Assembly: GCA_963753545.1 (NCBI GenBank) | Contig: CAVWCQ010000004.1 | Span: 145,334-209,333, forward strand | DNA: 64,000 bases | From: CAVWCQ01 sp963753545 | GTDB taxonomy: Bacteria > Chloroflexota > Anaerolineae > Aggregatilineales > Aggregatilineaceae | Reading direction: 5' to 3' | Part shown: one piece after another, positions 48,747-57,506 of the stretch | Numbering within the stretch: position 1 is the stretch's first letter | How the letters are laid out: every line of letters begins with the position of its first letter | Notes under the pieces: generated by a model | Told to the model about the DNA's origin: nothing | What the model saw: only the letters and a program-made list of their open reading frames with translations | The model's database searches: none | Made by a program: the position numbers and the translations under genes

Positions 48747-48786
48747 ATTCTACTGAAGCGCCAATTAGAGGTATCACGGGAGAACG

Positions 48787-49323
48787 ATGATGGTCCAATT
48801 TGTCGCATTTGATTCCCATGTCGAAGTCTCAGGCGCAGCGATTCTGTCGTATGTAGCCGCTCTTGGAGAAACGATCCTCCCTGTTTTAGCCAAATATGGG
48901 ATTACTCATCCCCACGCCAACGGCTGGTATCCTCAGCAAGCCTGGTTAGATGCGTTTCGCGATATTGCCTACGGTGATTTTAATACCACACTCGATCTGG
49001 TTGCTATCGGTATGAAGATTCCTGAAAGCGCCGTCTGGCCTCCTGCCGTCCAAACCCTGGAAGATGCCCTTTTCTCCATTGATGTCGCCTATCACATCAA
49101 TCACCGTCATGGCAAAATTGGCTGCTATCGGGCGATGGCGGTGGATGACCGCCATATCGAAATGTTCTGCGAAAATCCCTATCCCTGCGATTTCGATTTT
49201 GGCATTATCTACGGCACGGCCAAATTGTATGCGATATCTCAAGGATACTCCGTCGAACACGATAACACGGCCCCCTGTCGGAAGAAGGGTGGCGAATACT
49301 GTATTTATCATGTCCAATGGTGA
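48787..49323 (+). CDS. Hypothetical protein with V4R-like C-terminus
   Basis: The 178 residues start 'MMVQFVAFDSHVEVSGAAIL' and have an amphipathic N-terminal helix and a mixed alpha/beta core. The C-terminal 'AISQGYSVEHDNTAPCRKKG' followed by 'GEYCIYHVQW' resembles the Cys-containing end of 4-vinyl reductase (V4R) and heme-NO-binding-associated domains, small-molecule binding modules (CRxxGxxxC). The assignment is tentative. GGGAG lies six bases before the ATG. Base composition is more AT-rich than in neighbours. Confidence 0.5.
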   Translation: MMVQFVAFDSHVEVSGAAILSYVAALGETILPVLAKYGITHPHANGWYPQQAWLDAFRDIAYGDFNTTLDLVAIGMKIPESAVWPPAVQTLEDALFSIDVAYHINHRHGKIGCYRAMAVDDRHIEMFCENPYPCDFDFGIIYGTAKLYAISQGYSVEHDNTAPCRKKGGEYCIYHVQW

Positions 49324-49335
49324 TGTAGTCTAAAC

Positions 49336-49368
49336 AAAAAAGGGCGCAGGATACAACTTCCTGCGCCC
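49336..49368. terminator. Strong hairpin after the V4R-like gene
   Basis: GGGCGCAGGA (49342-49351) pairs with TCCTGCGCCC (49359-49368). The T-run (as AAAAAA at 49336-49341) is on the minus-strand side, so it terminates best for minus-strand transcripts. It lies 18 bases after the plus-strand stop. Confidence 0.6.
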
Positions 49369-49507
49369 CAAACTCCTGTTGAAATAAAAGCCCTGCAACC
49401 TATCATTCAGGGGTGTCGAAGCAGCCCAGCCGACTAACTCCTTGTCACTACCTCCGCCCTGTGTTACAGTGTTTTCAAGCTGGTTGAACACGAGAAAAGG
49501 TGATTGT

Positions 49508-50059
49508 ATGGGCGTTCAGGCTCCACGCATGACAGTTGAGGAATTTAAACGATTTGCCGAACTGCCGGAAAACGCCGACAAACTGCTTGAATATATCGGG
49601 GGGGAGATTGTCGAGGTGGTCTGTAACAGCTATTCATCCCTGGTCGCCGCCAATGTTCTCTTTTTGATCAAATCGTATCTCCGTGAAAATAACAACTGGG
49701 CCTATGTAACCGGGGAAGCGGCAGGCTATATGGTGGCGGGTGAATGTTACATCCCCGATGTAGGGGTGATCTCCAAAACTCGCCTGCCCGATCCGCCGCA
49801 CGAGACGTGGATTCCTCTCCCGCCCGATCTCGCCGTAGAGGTTTTGTCACCCACCGACAGGCCCAAAGAAATGAGTGTCAAAGTAGTGAATTATCTTGCT
49901 GCCGGAACAACGGTTTGGATTATCGACCCCGAAAGCAAAACCGTAAAAATCTGCCTGCCCGGACAGAAAGTGAAAACGGTGAATTTTGACGGGATGCTCG
50001 ATGGTGGCGAGGTGCTTCCCGGCTTTCGCGTCGCCGTCGAAGCGTTTTTTGAGATGTAA
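49508..50059 (+). CDS. Uma2/DUF820 family protein (PD-(D/E)xK fold)
   Basis: The 183 residues have 'MTVEEFKRFAELPENADKLL' with 'EYIGGEIVEV', then 'GECYIPDVGVISKTRLP' and 'PPDLAVEVLSPTDRPKEMSV', placing Asp, Glu and Lys as in the restriction-endonuclease fold, and 'AAGTTVWIIDPESKTVKI'. Uma2 proteins are abundant in cyanobacteria and Chloroflexota; a nuclease role is predicted but generally unproven. ATG 49508 begins at the conserved N-terminus. Confidence 0.85.
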   Translation: MGVQAPRMTVEEFKRFAELPENADKLLEYIGGEIVEVVCNSYSSLVAANVLFLIKSYLRENNNWAYVTGEAAGYMVAGECYIPDVGVISKTRLPDPPHETWIPLPPDLAVEVLSPTDRPKEMSVKVVNYLAAGTTVWIIDPESKTVKICLPGQKVKTVNFDGMLDGGEVLPGFRVAVEAFFEM

Positions 50060-50061
50060 AC

Positions 50062-50096
50062 AAAAACGGCGCACAGGTATCTGCGCGCCGCTTCTT
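50062..50096. terminator. Bidirectional hairpin between Uma2 gene and groEL
   Basis: CGGCGCaCAG/CTGcGCGCCG (50067-50076 with 50081-50090), with A-run on the left and CTTCTT on the right. On the minus strand it is a good terminator for groEL (TTTTTG follows the stem). Confidence 0.65.
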
Positions 50097-50123
50097 GTAG
50101 GGGCGGGTTAACAAACCTGCCCT
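50097..50123. repeat. GTAGGGGC-family palindrome
   Basis: 'GTAGGGGCGGGTTAACAAAC' followed by CTGCCCTC, an imperfect inverted repeat directly beside the groEL terminator. Confidence 0.6.
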
Positions 50124-50134
50124 CAAAAGTCTGA

Positions 50135-51799
50135 TTACATCCCGAAGTCGCCCATACCGCCGCCCATGCCACCCATACCGCCAGGAGGCATCATCGGGCC
50201 AGAGTTCTTTTCGGGCAGGTCGGTGATCAGAGCTTCAGTGGTCAGGATCATACCCGCGATGCTGGCTGCATTTTCGAGCGCGCCGCGTGTCACCTTCGCC
50301 GGGTCGATGATACCAGCCTTGATCATGTCCACGAACTGGTTGCTCATCACGTCGTAACCAATGCTTGTGTTCTTTTTCGCCTTCTGCTGATCGAGCACCT
50401 GCTGCTGGATCACGCCGCCATCCAGGCCCGCGTTGCCAACGATGCCGCGCATGGGCATCTGCAAGGCGCGCCGGACAATCATGATGCCCGTGTTCTCATC
50501 ATCGCCGTTCAGCTTAAAGCCGTCCAGGGCGCTCAGGGCGTTGATCAGAGCGACACCGCCGCCGGGGACAATGCCTTCTTCAACCGCTGCACGAGTCGCG
50601 CTCAGGGCGTCTTCCACGCGGTGCTTCTTTTCCTTCAGTTCGGTTTCGGTTGCCGCGCCAACACGGATCACCGCCACACCGCCGCTCAGCTTCGCCAGAC
50701 GTTCCTGAAGCTTCTCGCGGTCGTAGTCGCTGGTTGAGTTGTCGATTTCAACGCGGATTTCACCCACACGGCCCTTGATCGCCGCTGGATCGCCTGCGCC
50801 GTCGATGATGGTCGTGTCGCTCTTGCTGACCACAACCTTGCCCGCACGACCCAAATCATCGATACGAACCGTTTCCAACTTGCGGCCCATTTCTTCAGTG
50901 ATGACCGTACCGCCTGTCAAAGCAGCGAGGTCTTGCAGCATCGCCTTGCGCCGATCCCCGAAGCCGGGAGCCTTAACGGCCACAACGTTCAGCATACCGC
51001 GCAGTTTGTTGAGGACCAGGGTCGCCAGTGCTTCGCCGTCGAGGTCTTCCGCAATGATCACCAGTTCGCGCTTGCCCACCTGGAGCAGTTTTTCCAGGAT
51101 CGGGACGAGATCCTGCGCCGCTGAAATCTTCTTATCGTGGATCAGGATGTAGGCATCCTCGATGACGGCTTCCATCGTGTCGGGAGCGGTGACGAAGTAG
51201 GGCGAAACATAACCCCGGTCGAACTGCATCCCTTCGACGTACTCGGTTTCGAATTCGAGACCCTTGCTCTCTTCCACCGTGATCACGCCGTCTTTACCAA
51301 CGCGGTCCATCACGTCAGCCAGCAGCGCGCCAATCTCTTTATCCTGGGCGCTGATCGCGGCAACCGAGGCGATCTCTTCCTTGGTGTTGATCTCGTGCGC
51401 CATCTCGCGGATGCGCTGGGCAACCTTGCTGGTCGCCGCGTCAATACCGCGCTTGAGCAGCATGGGATTGGCTCCCGCCGCCAGGTTGCGCAGGCCTTCG
51501 GATACCATGTAATAGGCAATCGCCGTCGCGGTCGTCGTGCCATCACCAGCGATATCGTTGGTCTTGGTCGCCGCTTCCTTCAGAAGCTGAGCGCCCATGT
51601 TTTCGTAGGGGTCTTCCAGTTCGATTTCTTTGGCAACGGAAACGCCGTCGTGAGTAATGGTGGGTGCGCCGAATTTCTTGTCAATGGCGACGTTGCGACC
51701 CTTGGGGCCAAGGGTGGTCATTACGGCCTGGGCCAGCTTATCCATGCCGGCCTTCAGGCTGCGGCGTGCTTCCAGGTCAAAAACAAGTTGTTTTGCCAT
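50135..51799 (-). CDS. groEL: Chaperonin GroEL (60 kDa)
   Basis: The 554 residues include the ATPase motifs 'TLGPKGRNVAIDKKFGAPTI' and 'AGDGTTTATAIAYYMVSEGL', the apical domain, 'EEGIVPGGGVALINALSALD', and the Gly-Met-rich tail 'PPGGMGGMGGGMGDFGM'. It folds proteins inside a double heptamer ring with GroES. The ATG at 51799 (MAKQLVFD) fits the family, with GGAG upstream; the frame opens four codons earlier. No groES is adjacent, as in genomes with several groEL copies. I see no perfect CIRCE operator; only a degenerate TTAGCA...TGCT lies near 51900. Confidence 0.97.
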   Translation of the reverse strand: MAKQLVFDLEARRSLKAGMDKLAQAVMTTLGPKGRNVAIDKKFGAPTITHDGVSVAKEIELEDPYENMGAQLLKEAATKTNDIAGDGTTTATAIAYYMVSEGLRNLAAGANPMLLKRGIDAATSKVAQRIREMAHEINTKEEIASVAAISAQDKEIGALLADVMDRVGKDGVITVEESKGLEFETEYVEGMQFDRGYVSPYFVTAPDTMEAVIEDAYILIHDKKISAAQDLVPILEKLLQVGKRELVIIAEDLDGEALATLVLNKLRGMLNVVAVKAPGFGDRRKAMLQDLAALTGGTVITEEMGRKLETVRIDDLGRAGKVVVSKSDTTIIDGAGDPAAIKGRVGEIRVEIDNSTSDYDREKLQERLAKLSGGVAVIRVGAATETELKEKKHRVEDALSATRAAVEEGIVPGGGVALINALSALDGFKLNGDDENTGIMIVRRALQMPMRGIVGNAGLDGGVIQQQVLDQQKAKKNTSIGYDVMSNQFVDMIKAGIIDPAKVTRGALENAASIAGMILTTEALITDLPEKNSGPMMPPGGMGGMGGGMGDFGM

Positions 51800-52042
51800 A
51801 CTTGCGATCACTCCTCATCTAAGGAAAACAGAGTTACTATGACAGCTTAGTTGCTGATGATGACGCTGCGAATGGTTGGAGCGAAACCCCAGAACCGCAG
51901 CAATTCTAAACTTTTAGATGCTAATTTGATACCCCAGCCGCGTTAGAAATGCGTAAAAACTCTTTCAGAGCTTTCTTAGAAATTGTGATATCCTTATGCG
52001 AGGGAGGACGTTTCATTTTTTCTTTCGAAGGATTAAAGCCCT

Positions 52043-53134
52043 ATGACTATAGCAAGTGAAGTACAAACCAAGTTACAGCGGGTGCGTAACCTGATGGATC
52101 AGCGCGGCATTACCACCCTGTGGCTGCGAAGTCTCAACAATGTCGCCTGGATAACGGGTGGCGTGGATGCTGCGGTCAACACGGCCCACGATATGGGCGT
52201 CGCCAGTGTGGTGATCACCGGCAGTTCGGCGGAAGTATGGACCAACACCATCGAAGCGCCCCGCTTGCGTGATGAAGATCAGGTCGAGGAGCGCGGCTTC
52301 GGCCTCCACGTGGACCCCTGGGAAGGTCCGGGCAGTGTTCCGCCAACGGCAGGCTTGGGCGTCGATCTGCCGTTTGGCGGCGCAGCAGACCTTAGCGGCG
52401 ATCTGACGGCTCTGCGCGTGCGGCTGCTGCCCGTCGAACAGGATCGCTTCCGCCACCTGGGCATAAGCTGTGGTGAGGCCATGCAGCGCAGTATCAACCG
52501 CGTGCATCCTGGCAGTTCGGAGCACGAGATCGCGGCGGCGCTGGCCTACGAAATGCGTATCCGCGGTGTGAGTCCGATTGTGGTCCTGGTTGCCACCGAC
52601 GAGCGGATATTCAACTTCCGCCACCCGCTGCCGACCAATCGGATCATGGAAAACTACGCGATGCTGGTCCTGTGCGGGCGGCGCTATGGGCTGGTCTGCT
52701 CGGTGACTCGCCTGCTCCACTTTGGCCCGCTCAGCGACGATCTGCGCCAGCGCATGGAAGCCTGCGCACAAGTGGATGCTGCCATGATCGCCGCCTCGCA
52801 GCCGGGCGCGAGCCTGGAACACGTTTTTCATGTGGCCCAGGACACTTACGCGGCGACAGGCTACGAAGGCGAATGGAAGAAGCACCACCAGGGCGGGCTG
52901 GCAGGCTATACCGCTCGTGATGCGTTGGGTGTGCCCGGTGCAACCTTGCAGTTGGAACCCGGCATGGTTCTTGCCTGGAACCCCTCGATCACGGGCACGA
53001 AGTCAGAAGACAGCGTCATGGTCCCCGAGCCGGGCGGCGAACCGGAAGTCCTCACACGCATGTACGGCTGGCCCATGCGCGAGATCGAGATCAACGGCCT
53101 TCGCCTAGAACGCCCGCTGATCATGGAATTGTGA
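52043..53134 (+). CDS. M24 'pita-bread' family protein (Xaa-Pro peptidase-like)
   Basis: The 363 residues have an N-terminal creatinase-like domain ('NLMDQRGITTLWLRSLNNVA', 'WITGGVDAAVNTAHDMGVAS') and a C-terminal M24 domain ('AMQRSINRVHPGSSEHEIAA', 'EWKKHHQGGLAGYTARDALG', 'LEPGMVLAWNPSITGTKSED'). The usual five metal ligands (D, D, H, E, E) are not all apparent: 'HHQGGLAGY' supplies the His, but the two Asp and both Glu are unclear. It may therefore be a non-peptidase binding protein or have altered metal use. Confidence 0.75.
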   Translation: MTIASEVQTKLQRVRNLMDQRGITTLWLRSLNNVAWITGGVDAAVNTAHDMGVASVVITGSSAEVWTNTIEAPRLRDEDQVEERGFGLHVDPWEGPGSVPPTAGLGVDLPFGGAADLSGDLTALRVRLLPVEQDRFRHLGISCGEAMQRSINRVHPGSSEHEIAAALAYEMRIRGVSPIVVLVATDERIFNFRHPLPTNRIMENYAMLVLCGRRYGLVCSVTRLLHFGPLSDDLRQRMEACAQVDAAMIAASQPGASLEHVFHVAQDTYAATGYEGEWKKHHQGGLAGYTARDALGVPGATLQLEPGMVLAWNPSITGTKSEDSVMVPEPGGEPEVLTRMYGWPMREIEINGLRLERPLIMEL

Positions 53135-53294
53135 TCTTCAGCTTGTCTGGTTCAGTTGTTCCCCCTGCTGATTGTGGGATGATATGATCGATTTCCATCT
53201 CCACCACAACAGCCAGCGGTGCCTTGCAGTATTCGCACCGTCCATTCGCCCGGCTGATAACTTGTTGGCGAAGATCATCGGAGATGGGAGTCAT
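53121..53294 (-). pseudogene. Truncated HNH endonuclease
   Basis: On the minus strand 'MTPISDDLRQQVISRANGRC' followed by 'EYCKAPLAVVVEMEIDHIIP' and 'QSAGGTTEPDKLKITIP' and a stop is the first third of an HNH nuclease. The CxxC and the catalytic His (IDHIIP) are present, but the remaining Cys pair and the final HNH residues are missing. The coding sense ends where the convergent M24 gene begins. Its ATG overlaps the stop of the upstream ribbon-helix-helix-like gene (ATGA), so they were an operon. Confidence 0.75.
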
Positions 53295-53716
53295 TCAGTT
53301 CCCAATTTCAGATAACGATCAATATCCTGCCCACGCTGTTTAAGTAACCGCAGGGCCTCAGACCGGAGCAGTGTCAGGTAATCCGCCCAATTCAGCAGTG
53401 TTTCTAGCTCGGCCTGTTCCAATGCAGTGAGTTCACCCTGCCTGCCCCGTTCTGTCAATTCACGCAGCCGTTCCCGCCGAGGCCAGGCTAGCCGTTGATA
53501 CACAATTCCCCACAACTGCTCATCACGATAGGAAGCCAGCCGCTCAACCTCATGTTCAGGATCCGCTGACTCCCCCCCGAACATCACTTCCAGACTCTCG
53601 CGCAGGACTGCTTCAACGGAACGATCATTCCGCTCTGCAATTTCTCGAATGCGTTCGTAGAGGTCGTCAGGCAGTTCAACCGAGACAGATTGAGTAGTTC
53701 TCATTGTTTTTGTCAC
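53291..53716 (-). CDS. Ribbon-helix-helix-like protein, partner of an HNH gene
   Basis: The 141 residues begin 'TQSVSVELPDDLYERIREIA' followed by 'ERNDRSVEAVLRESLEVMFG', a ribbon-helix-helix motif. A mostly helical part follows ('ERLRELTERGRQGELTALEQ', 'AELETLLNWADYLTLLRSEA') and ends 'RLLKQRGQDIDRYLKLG'. Such genes are often directly upstream of small HNH nucleases, possibly as an antitoxin- or regulator-type partner. Here the partner is truncated. GTG 53716 or ATG 53704 could be the start. Confidence 0.65.
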   Translation of the reverse strand: MTKTMRTTQSVSVELPDDLYERIREIAERNDRSVEAVLRESLEVMFGGESADPEHEVERLASYRDEQLWGIVYQRLAWPRRERLRELTERGRQGELTALEQAELETLLNWADYLTLLRSEALRLLKQRGQDIDRYLKLGTE

Positions 53717-53749
53717 TTTCTCTCACCTTCCCGAATTATAACATGAAGC

Positions 53750-53767
53750 GGGGCCTTCTTTGGCCCC
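53750..53767. repeat. GTAGGGGC-family palindrome
   Basis: GGGGCC (53750-53755) and GGCCCC (53762-53767) with TAC following; the minus strand reads GTAGGGGCC...GGCCCC. Confidence 0.5.
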
Positions 53768-53925
53768 TACTCCTTTCCCGAGCAGTCTTCCCAAACTTGT
53801 TCGGGCGGGGTGAGCTTTCCACCCGCCACCTCACCCCACTTTGCTCTATACTTCTATTAGGAGCACCCCTATTAAGGGCATGACACGGTCATTCGGGGCA
53901 TCTAATCAGATCAAGGTGGAGGAAC

Positions 53926-55464
53926 ATGAAAAAAAATCCTATCATTCTGCTGACGCTGCTTTGTTTGTTCGCGATCATTCTTGCCGTGCCTGCGCCCGGC
54001 ACATCCCACGCTCAAAACACAGGAGCGCCGATCATCCTGATTCGCCAGCACGATATCCTGCTGCTCTCTGAGGCAGGCGGCGAACCCACAACCGCCCTGC
54101 CCGACAGCACCCTGCAAGGATCGGAATTTTCGCCCGATGGCACGCGGCTGGCCTTTACGATCTGGTCACCCATCACCAACGCGGCGATAGAACAATCCGG
54201 CGGCATCGCGGGTGGTGCGCTGCCCTCCGATGTGTGGCTGTTCGACTTTGGCACCATGCAGCCGTCACCCATTGCCGTGCAGCAGCAGGGAGCCGCCTTC
54301 TTTTCGGAATCCGTTGCCGATAATGCGCTGCTGCGATCCGCGCCCACCTGGTCACCCGATGGCACTATGGTCGCCTGGGGAGAAGTCCATTACCCGGATT
54401 TCGCGCCGGAAACCAACCGGATCATGGTCTATGATCTGGAAACGAATATCACCACCGAATTAGTCAACAACCTGCCGATCAGCGCGGGTGTACCAGTGCC
54501 CCCGGTTGTCAAATGGGGGCCGGGCGGGATTGCCGTGCCCTACTTCAGCATGGATCCGACCGATGCCTCAATGTCCACGAATATCCAGTTTTATGATATG
54601 AACGGAACGCTGCTCTCGCAGGTCACCTTCCCCGATGATAACGCGCACAACTATATTGATATGTTCTGGGCGCAAACGACGGACGGGCAGCCCCGTCTCG
54701 CCGTTTACTTTGGCCCGAACGATCTCTGGGAAGTTGTTGATCCCACAGCAGGAACGTATGCCACCGCGACAACTTCGCCGCAGATGATCAGCGCCTCGTC
54801 GCCGGGTAGTTCGCTGGTGCTCAGCTTCACGCGCAACCCGAACGCGCCGGATATCTGGACGAGCTATACCTGGACCGGACTGGATGCCACAGGCGCGCCG
54901 CTCGATCTATCCGCTGTGTTCGTCCAGCCGCAGGGTGTAGCGATAGCCCCCGATGGAGCAGCGCTGGCCTTCATCAATTCCGATGGCTCAGTCTCGCTAT
55001 GGCGTAATGGCACGGCAACTCAGATCGCGCCCGCTGGAACCGCCAACACTTTCGACACGTTGCTGTGGGGTCCGGTGTTGTGGCGTGGCGACGTCGGTAC
55101 AGGGGCAACCACCACGACACCGGGTGCGACGCCTGAGCCTCAGGCCACCGCTCAACCAGCCGTGCCGCCAACCGTCGTACCCACGGGAACAGGCTGTCTG
55201 CCCGCCCCGCGCCTGATCATCGGCAACGAGGGCGAAGTGCTGCCCGGTCTGCCGAATATCCTGCGCTCCGAACCGAATCGCACGCCCGCCAGCCAGACTC
55301 TCGCTGAGATTCCGGCGGGTGCTCGCTTCATGGTGCTCGATGGCCCGGTCTGCGATCTGGAAGGCTTCAACTGGTGGCAGGTGAACTATAACGGCACCGT
55401 CGGCTGGACGCCTGAAGGTCAGGCCACCGATTACTGGCTCTCGCCCGTTCCGCCCGGCACATAA
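53926..55464 (+). CDS. Secreted protein with WD40/TolB-like propeller and C-terminal SH3 domain
   Basis: A signal peptide ('IILLTLLCLFAIILAVPAPG', with 'SHAQNT' as a likely cleavage region) leads into repeats of the PD40/TolB type: 'GSEFSPDGTRLAFTIWSP', 'APTWSPDGTMVAWGEVHY' and 'GVAIAPDGAALAFINSDGSV'. A Thr/Pro linker follows, then a bacterial SH3-like domain ('GLPNILRSEPNRTPASQTLA', 'EIPAGARFMVLDGPVCDLEG', 'FNWWQVNYNGTVGWTPEGQA'). The domain order suggests an exported protein that binds cell-wall or partner ligands. GGAGG precedes the ATG. No enzyme motif. Confidence 0.82.
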   Translation: MKKNPIILLTLLCLFAIILAVPAPGTSHAQNTGAPIILIRQHDILLLSEAGGEPTTALPDSTLQGSEFSPDGTRLAFTIWSPITNAAIEQSGGIAGGALPSDVWLFDFGTMQPSPIAVQQQGAAFFSESVADNALLRSAPTWSPDGTMVAWGEVHYPDFAPETNRIMVYDLETNITTELVNNLPISAGVPVPPVVKWGPGGIAVPYFSMDPTDASMSTNIQFYDMNGTLLSQVTFPDDNAHNYIDMFWAQTTDGQPRLAVYFGPNDLWEVVDPTAGTYATATTSPQMISASSPGSSLVLSFTRNPNAPDIWTSYTWTGLDATGAPLDLSAVFVQPQGVAIAPDGAALAFINSDGSVSLWRNGTATQIAPAGTANTFDTLLWGPVLWRGDVGTGATTTTPGATPEPQATAQPAVPPTVVPTGTGCLPAPRLIIGNEGEVLPGLPNILRSEPNRTPASQTLAEIPAGARFMVLDGPVCDLEGFNWWQVNYNGTVGWTPEGQATDYWLSPVPPGT

Positions 55465-55476
55465 CCTTTCGTTGTC

Positions 55477-55503
55477 GTAGGGGCGACTTTAACTTGTCGC
55501 CCC
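55477..55503. repeat. GTAGGGGC-family palindrome after the SH3 gene
   Basis: GGGGCGAC (55480-55487) and GTCGCCCC (55496-55503), perfect eight-pair stem preceded by GTA. It follows the stop by 15 bases and may terminate. Confidence 0.65.
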
Positions 55504-55632
55504 TCTCTACTCTAAGCAATTCACTGAAGTGCAAGTGCTCGCCTTGCTTGATTTCCACTCACAATGCCTGTAGCATTCAAATCAGGGAATACTTTCCATG
55601 CTTCCGAGTGGAATACCGACCAGGAGAACTGA

Positions 55633-56648
55633 ATGCAAGCGGCTCAAGTCAAATCACCCGGCCAGGCACAGGTTATCGACAAGGACATGCCCTCTCCTGG
55701 CCCCGGAGAGGTGCTGATAGCGGTGCGTGTCGCGGGTATCTGCGGCACCGATCTGCACATCTATCACGGCGATTACGAAGCGATCTATCCCATTACACCG
55801 GGCCATGAGTTCAGCGGCGTGGTGGCGGCTGTAGGCGAAGGCGTGCAGCGCTATGCTGTTGGAGATCGCGTGACTGCCGATCCGAACATTCCCTGTAACC
55901 GCTGTCCGGCCTGCCAGCGAAACATGCCCAATCAATGTGAAGCATTGGCTGCGGTAGGTGTCACGCGGGATGGCGCATTTGCCGAATATGTAGTTGTGCC
56001 TGAAGGGAACGTCTTTCCCATCGGTTCCCTGTCATTTTCTGCCGCCGCAACGGTTGAGCCGTTAGCGTGCGTCGTGTGGGGCCTGAAACGAGTTCGAGAT
56101 ACAGTCCGGGCGATTCCATGCTGATTTTCGGTGCTGGGCCGATGGGCTGCATGATGGCGCAGGCAGCGTTTCATGCGGGCGCAACAAGAGTCGTGATAAC
56201 CGACAGCATGCCCTGGCGTCTGGATCTGGCAAGCCGTCTTGGAATCACAGAAACAGTTCTGGCCGATGATCGTCAGGATAAGCAGATCAAAGCGCTTGCT
56301 CCCACGGGTTTTGATATTGTGGCCGATGCAACGGGCATCCCGTCTGTGCTTGAGCAATCGTTTGCCTATGTGCGTCCACGTGGAAAAGTCTGGGTATTTG
56401 GTGTTTGCCCGCCTGAGTCACGGGTCAGCTTTGTGCCCTATGAGGTCTTCCGCCGCGATCTCACCATTATCGGTAGTTTCGCGGTTAACCGGACCTTCCA
56501 TGAGAGCATTGCGCTCATCCAGTGCGGAGCGGTCAAAGTGGAGGAGTTGGTATCCCACTGCCTGCCACTTGCCGACTTCCCCAAAGCACTTGAACTGGCC
56601 GAGCACGATCCCCAGCGGATGAAGGTCCAGTTCGAGATTGGATCATGA
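55633..56648 (+). CDS. Zinc-dependent alcohol/polyol dehydrogenase, MDR family (one frameshift)
   Basis: Catalytic zinc Cys in 'VAGICGTDLHIYHGDYE', His-Glu in 'ITPGHEFSGVVAAVGEGVQR', structural zinc Cys set in 'DPNIPCNRCPACQRNMPNQC' and the Rossmann loop 'SMLIFGAGPMGCMMAQAAFH'. The frame changes at about 56095, between 'VVWGLKRV' and 'PGDSMLIFGAG'. Corrected length is about 338 residues, right for sorbitol/threonine-type dehydrogenases that oxidise a secondary alcohol with NAD(P). AGGAG before the ATG. Substrate uncertain. Confidence 0.85.
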
Positions 56649-56783
56649 CCTGGCAAAAGAGAAGCCTATGTCGAAGTTCAGCGAGATGAATTCATCATAA
56701 AACTTCACACCCTGGCTGATTTCGCGCAGCAAGTAGTTGCCAGCAACGGTGATTGATATATCTTCCACGTCGGCCTCTGAATA
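56643..56783 (-). pseudogene. Possible fragment of a minimal nucleotidyltransferase
   Basis: The minus strand encodes 'SEADVEDISITVAGNYLLRE' followed by 'ISQGVKFYDEFISLNFDIGF', with no good start codon. The 'LLREISQGVKFYDE' part resembles the C-terminus of MNT-type nucleotidyltransferases found in HEPN-MNT toxin-antitoxin pairs. The evidence is short and weak. Confidence 0.3.
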
Positions 56784-56838
56784 TCTCTCTCAGTTGGGTT
56801 ATAATGAGGTTGGTGGATTGGAACGAGGAAGAGCAGTA

Positions 56839-57081
56839 ATGGCAACGATTGGCGGCATGTCCCTTGATGAACTCAAAGCGCTCATTGACCAGCGTATTCA
56901 GGAGCGATTAAGGTCGCTTTTTGGTGATTTTGAAATCGGGGAAACTGAATTGTTCGCTGAAGAACCAGACACTCGTTCCCTGGAAGAAGTGTTCGACTCC
57001 ATTGATCGACATCTCTGGACGCCCCCCCCGGGCGCAAAGTCTTCTCAGGAACTGCTGCGCGAAGACCGCGAGGGTGAATGA
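56839..57081 (+). CDS. vapB: Antitoxin of a VapBC pair
   Basis: The 80 residues ('MATIGGMSLDELKALIDQRI', 'QERLRSLFGDFEIGETELFA', 'SLEEVFDSIDRHLWTPP') make a helical N-terminus and an acidic tail suited to cover a PIN toxin. AGGAAGAG lies before ATG 56839, although the frame opens further up. Its stop overlaps the toxin start by four bases (ATGA), the classic TA coupling. The family of the N-terminal DNA-binding part is not clear. Confidence 0.75.
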   Translation: MATIGGMSLDELKALIDQRIQERLRSLFGDFEIGETELFAEEPDTRSLEEVFDSIDRHLWTPPPGAKSSQELLREDREGE

Positions 57082-57506
57082 CGACTTATATTTTGGATGC
57101 CAGTGTCGTGATCGAGCGCTTGATTCAGGGGCCGTATACTTCAAATGTACGAGTCTTATTCCGGCACGCACTTTCAGGAGATCAGTTTATTGTACCTGAA
57201 TTCTGCTTACTCGAGTGTACCAATGTGTTGTGGAAACATGTGCGCTTCCAGGGAATGCCTGCCGATCTGGCAAGGGAACTCTTACGCGATCTACGTGCCT
57301 TACCATTAAAACGTATTCCCGCAAAATCAGCGCTGACCGCAGCACTAGAAATTGGCCTTACATACCAGCTTGCTATTTACGATTCCACCTATATTGCACT
57401 AGCCACTCGGTCAGGCTACCCCTTTATTACAGTCGATCAGTCGCAGAGTCGTGCTGCTATGGCGGAAGGCGTAACCTTAAAGGTAGTCACAGACTTTAAG
57501 CCTTAG
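57078..57506 (+). CDS. vapC: PIN-domain ribonuclease toxin (VapC)
   Basis: The 142 residues have the PIN acidic residues: Asp in 'YILDASVVIERLIQGP', Glu in 'VPEFCLLECTNVLWKHV', Asp in 'LAIYDSTYIALATRSGYPFI' and 'TVDQSQSRAAMAEGV'. VapC toxins cleave RNA, often tRNA. It is intact, unlike the PIN gene at 39786. It overlaps the end of the convergent cyclase gene by 11 bases. Confidence 0.88.
   Translation: MTTYILDASVVIERLIQGPYTSNVRVLFRHALSGDQFIVPEFCLLECTNVLWKHVRFQGMPADLARELLRDLRALPLKRIPAKSALTAALEIGLTYQLAIYDSTYIALATRSGYPFITVDQSQSRAAMAEGVTLKVVTDFKP

Noticed and set aside
51890..51930. CIRCE heat-shock operator upstream of groEL
   Set aside because: Only TTAGCA and TGCT half-matches at the wrong spacing are present, not the conserved TTAGCACTC-N9-GAGTGCTAA.
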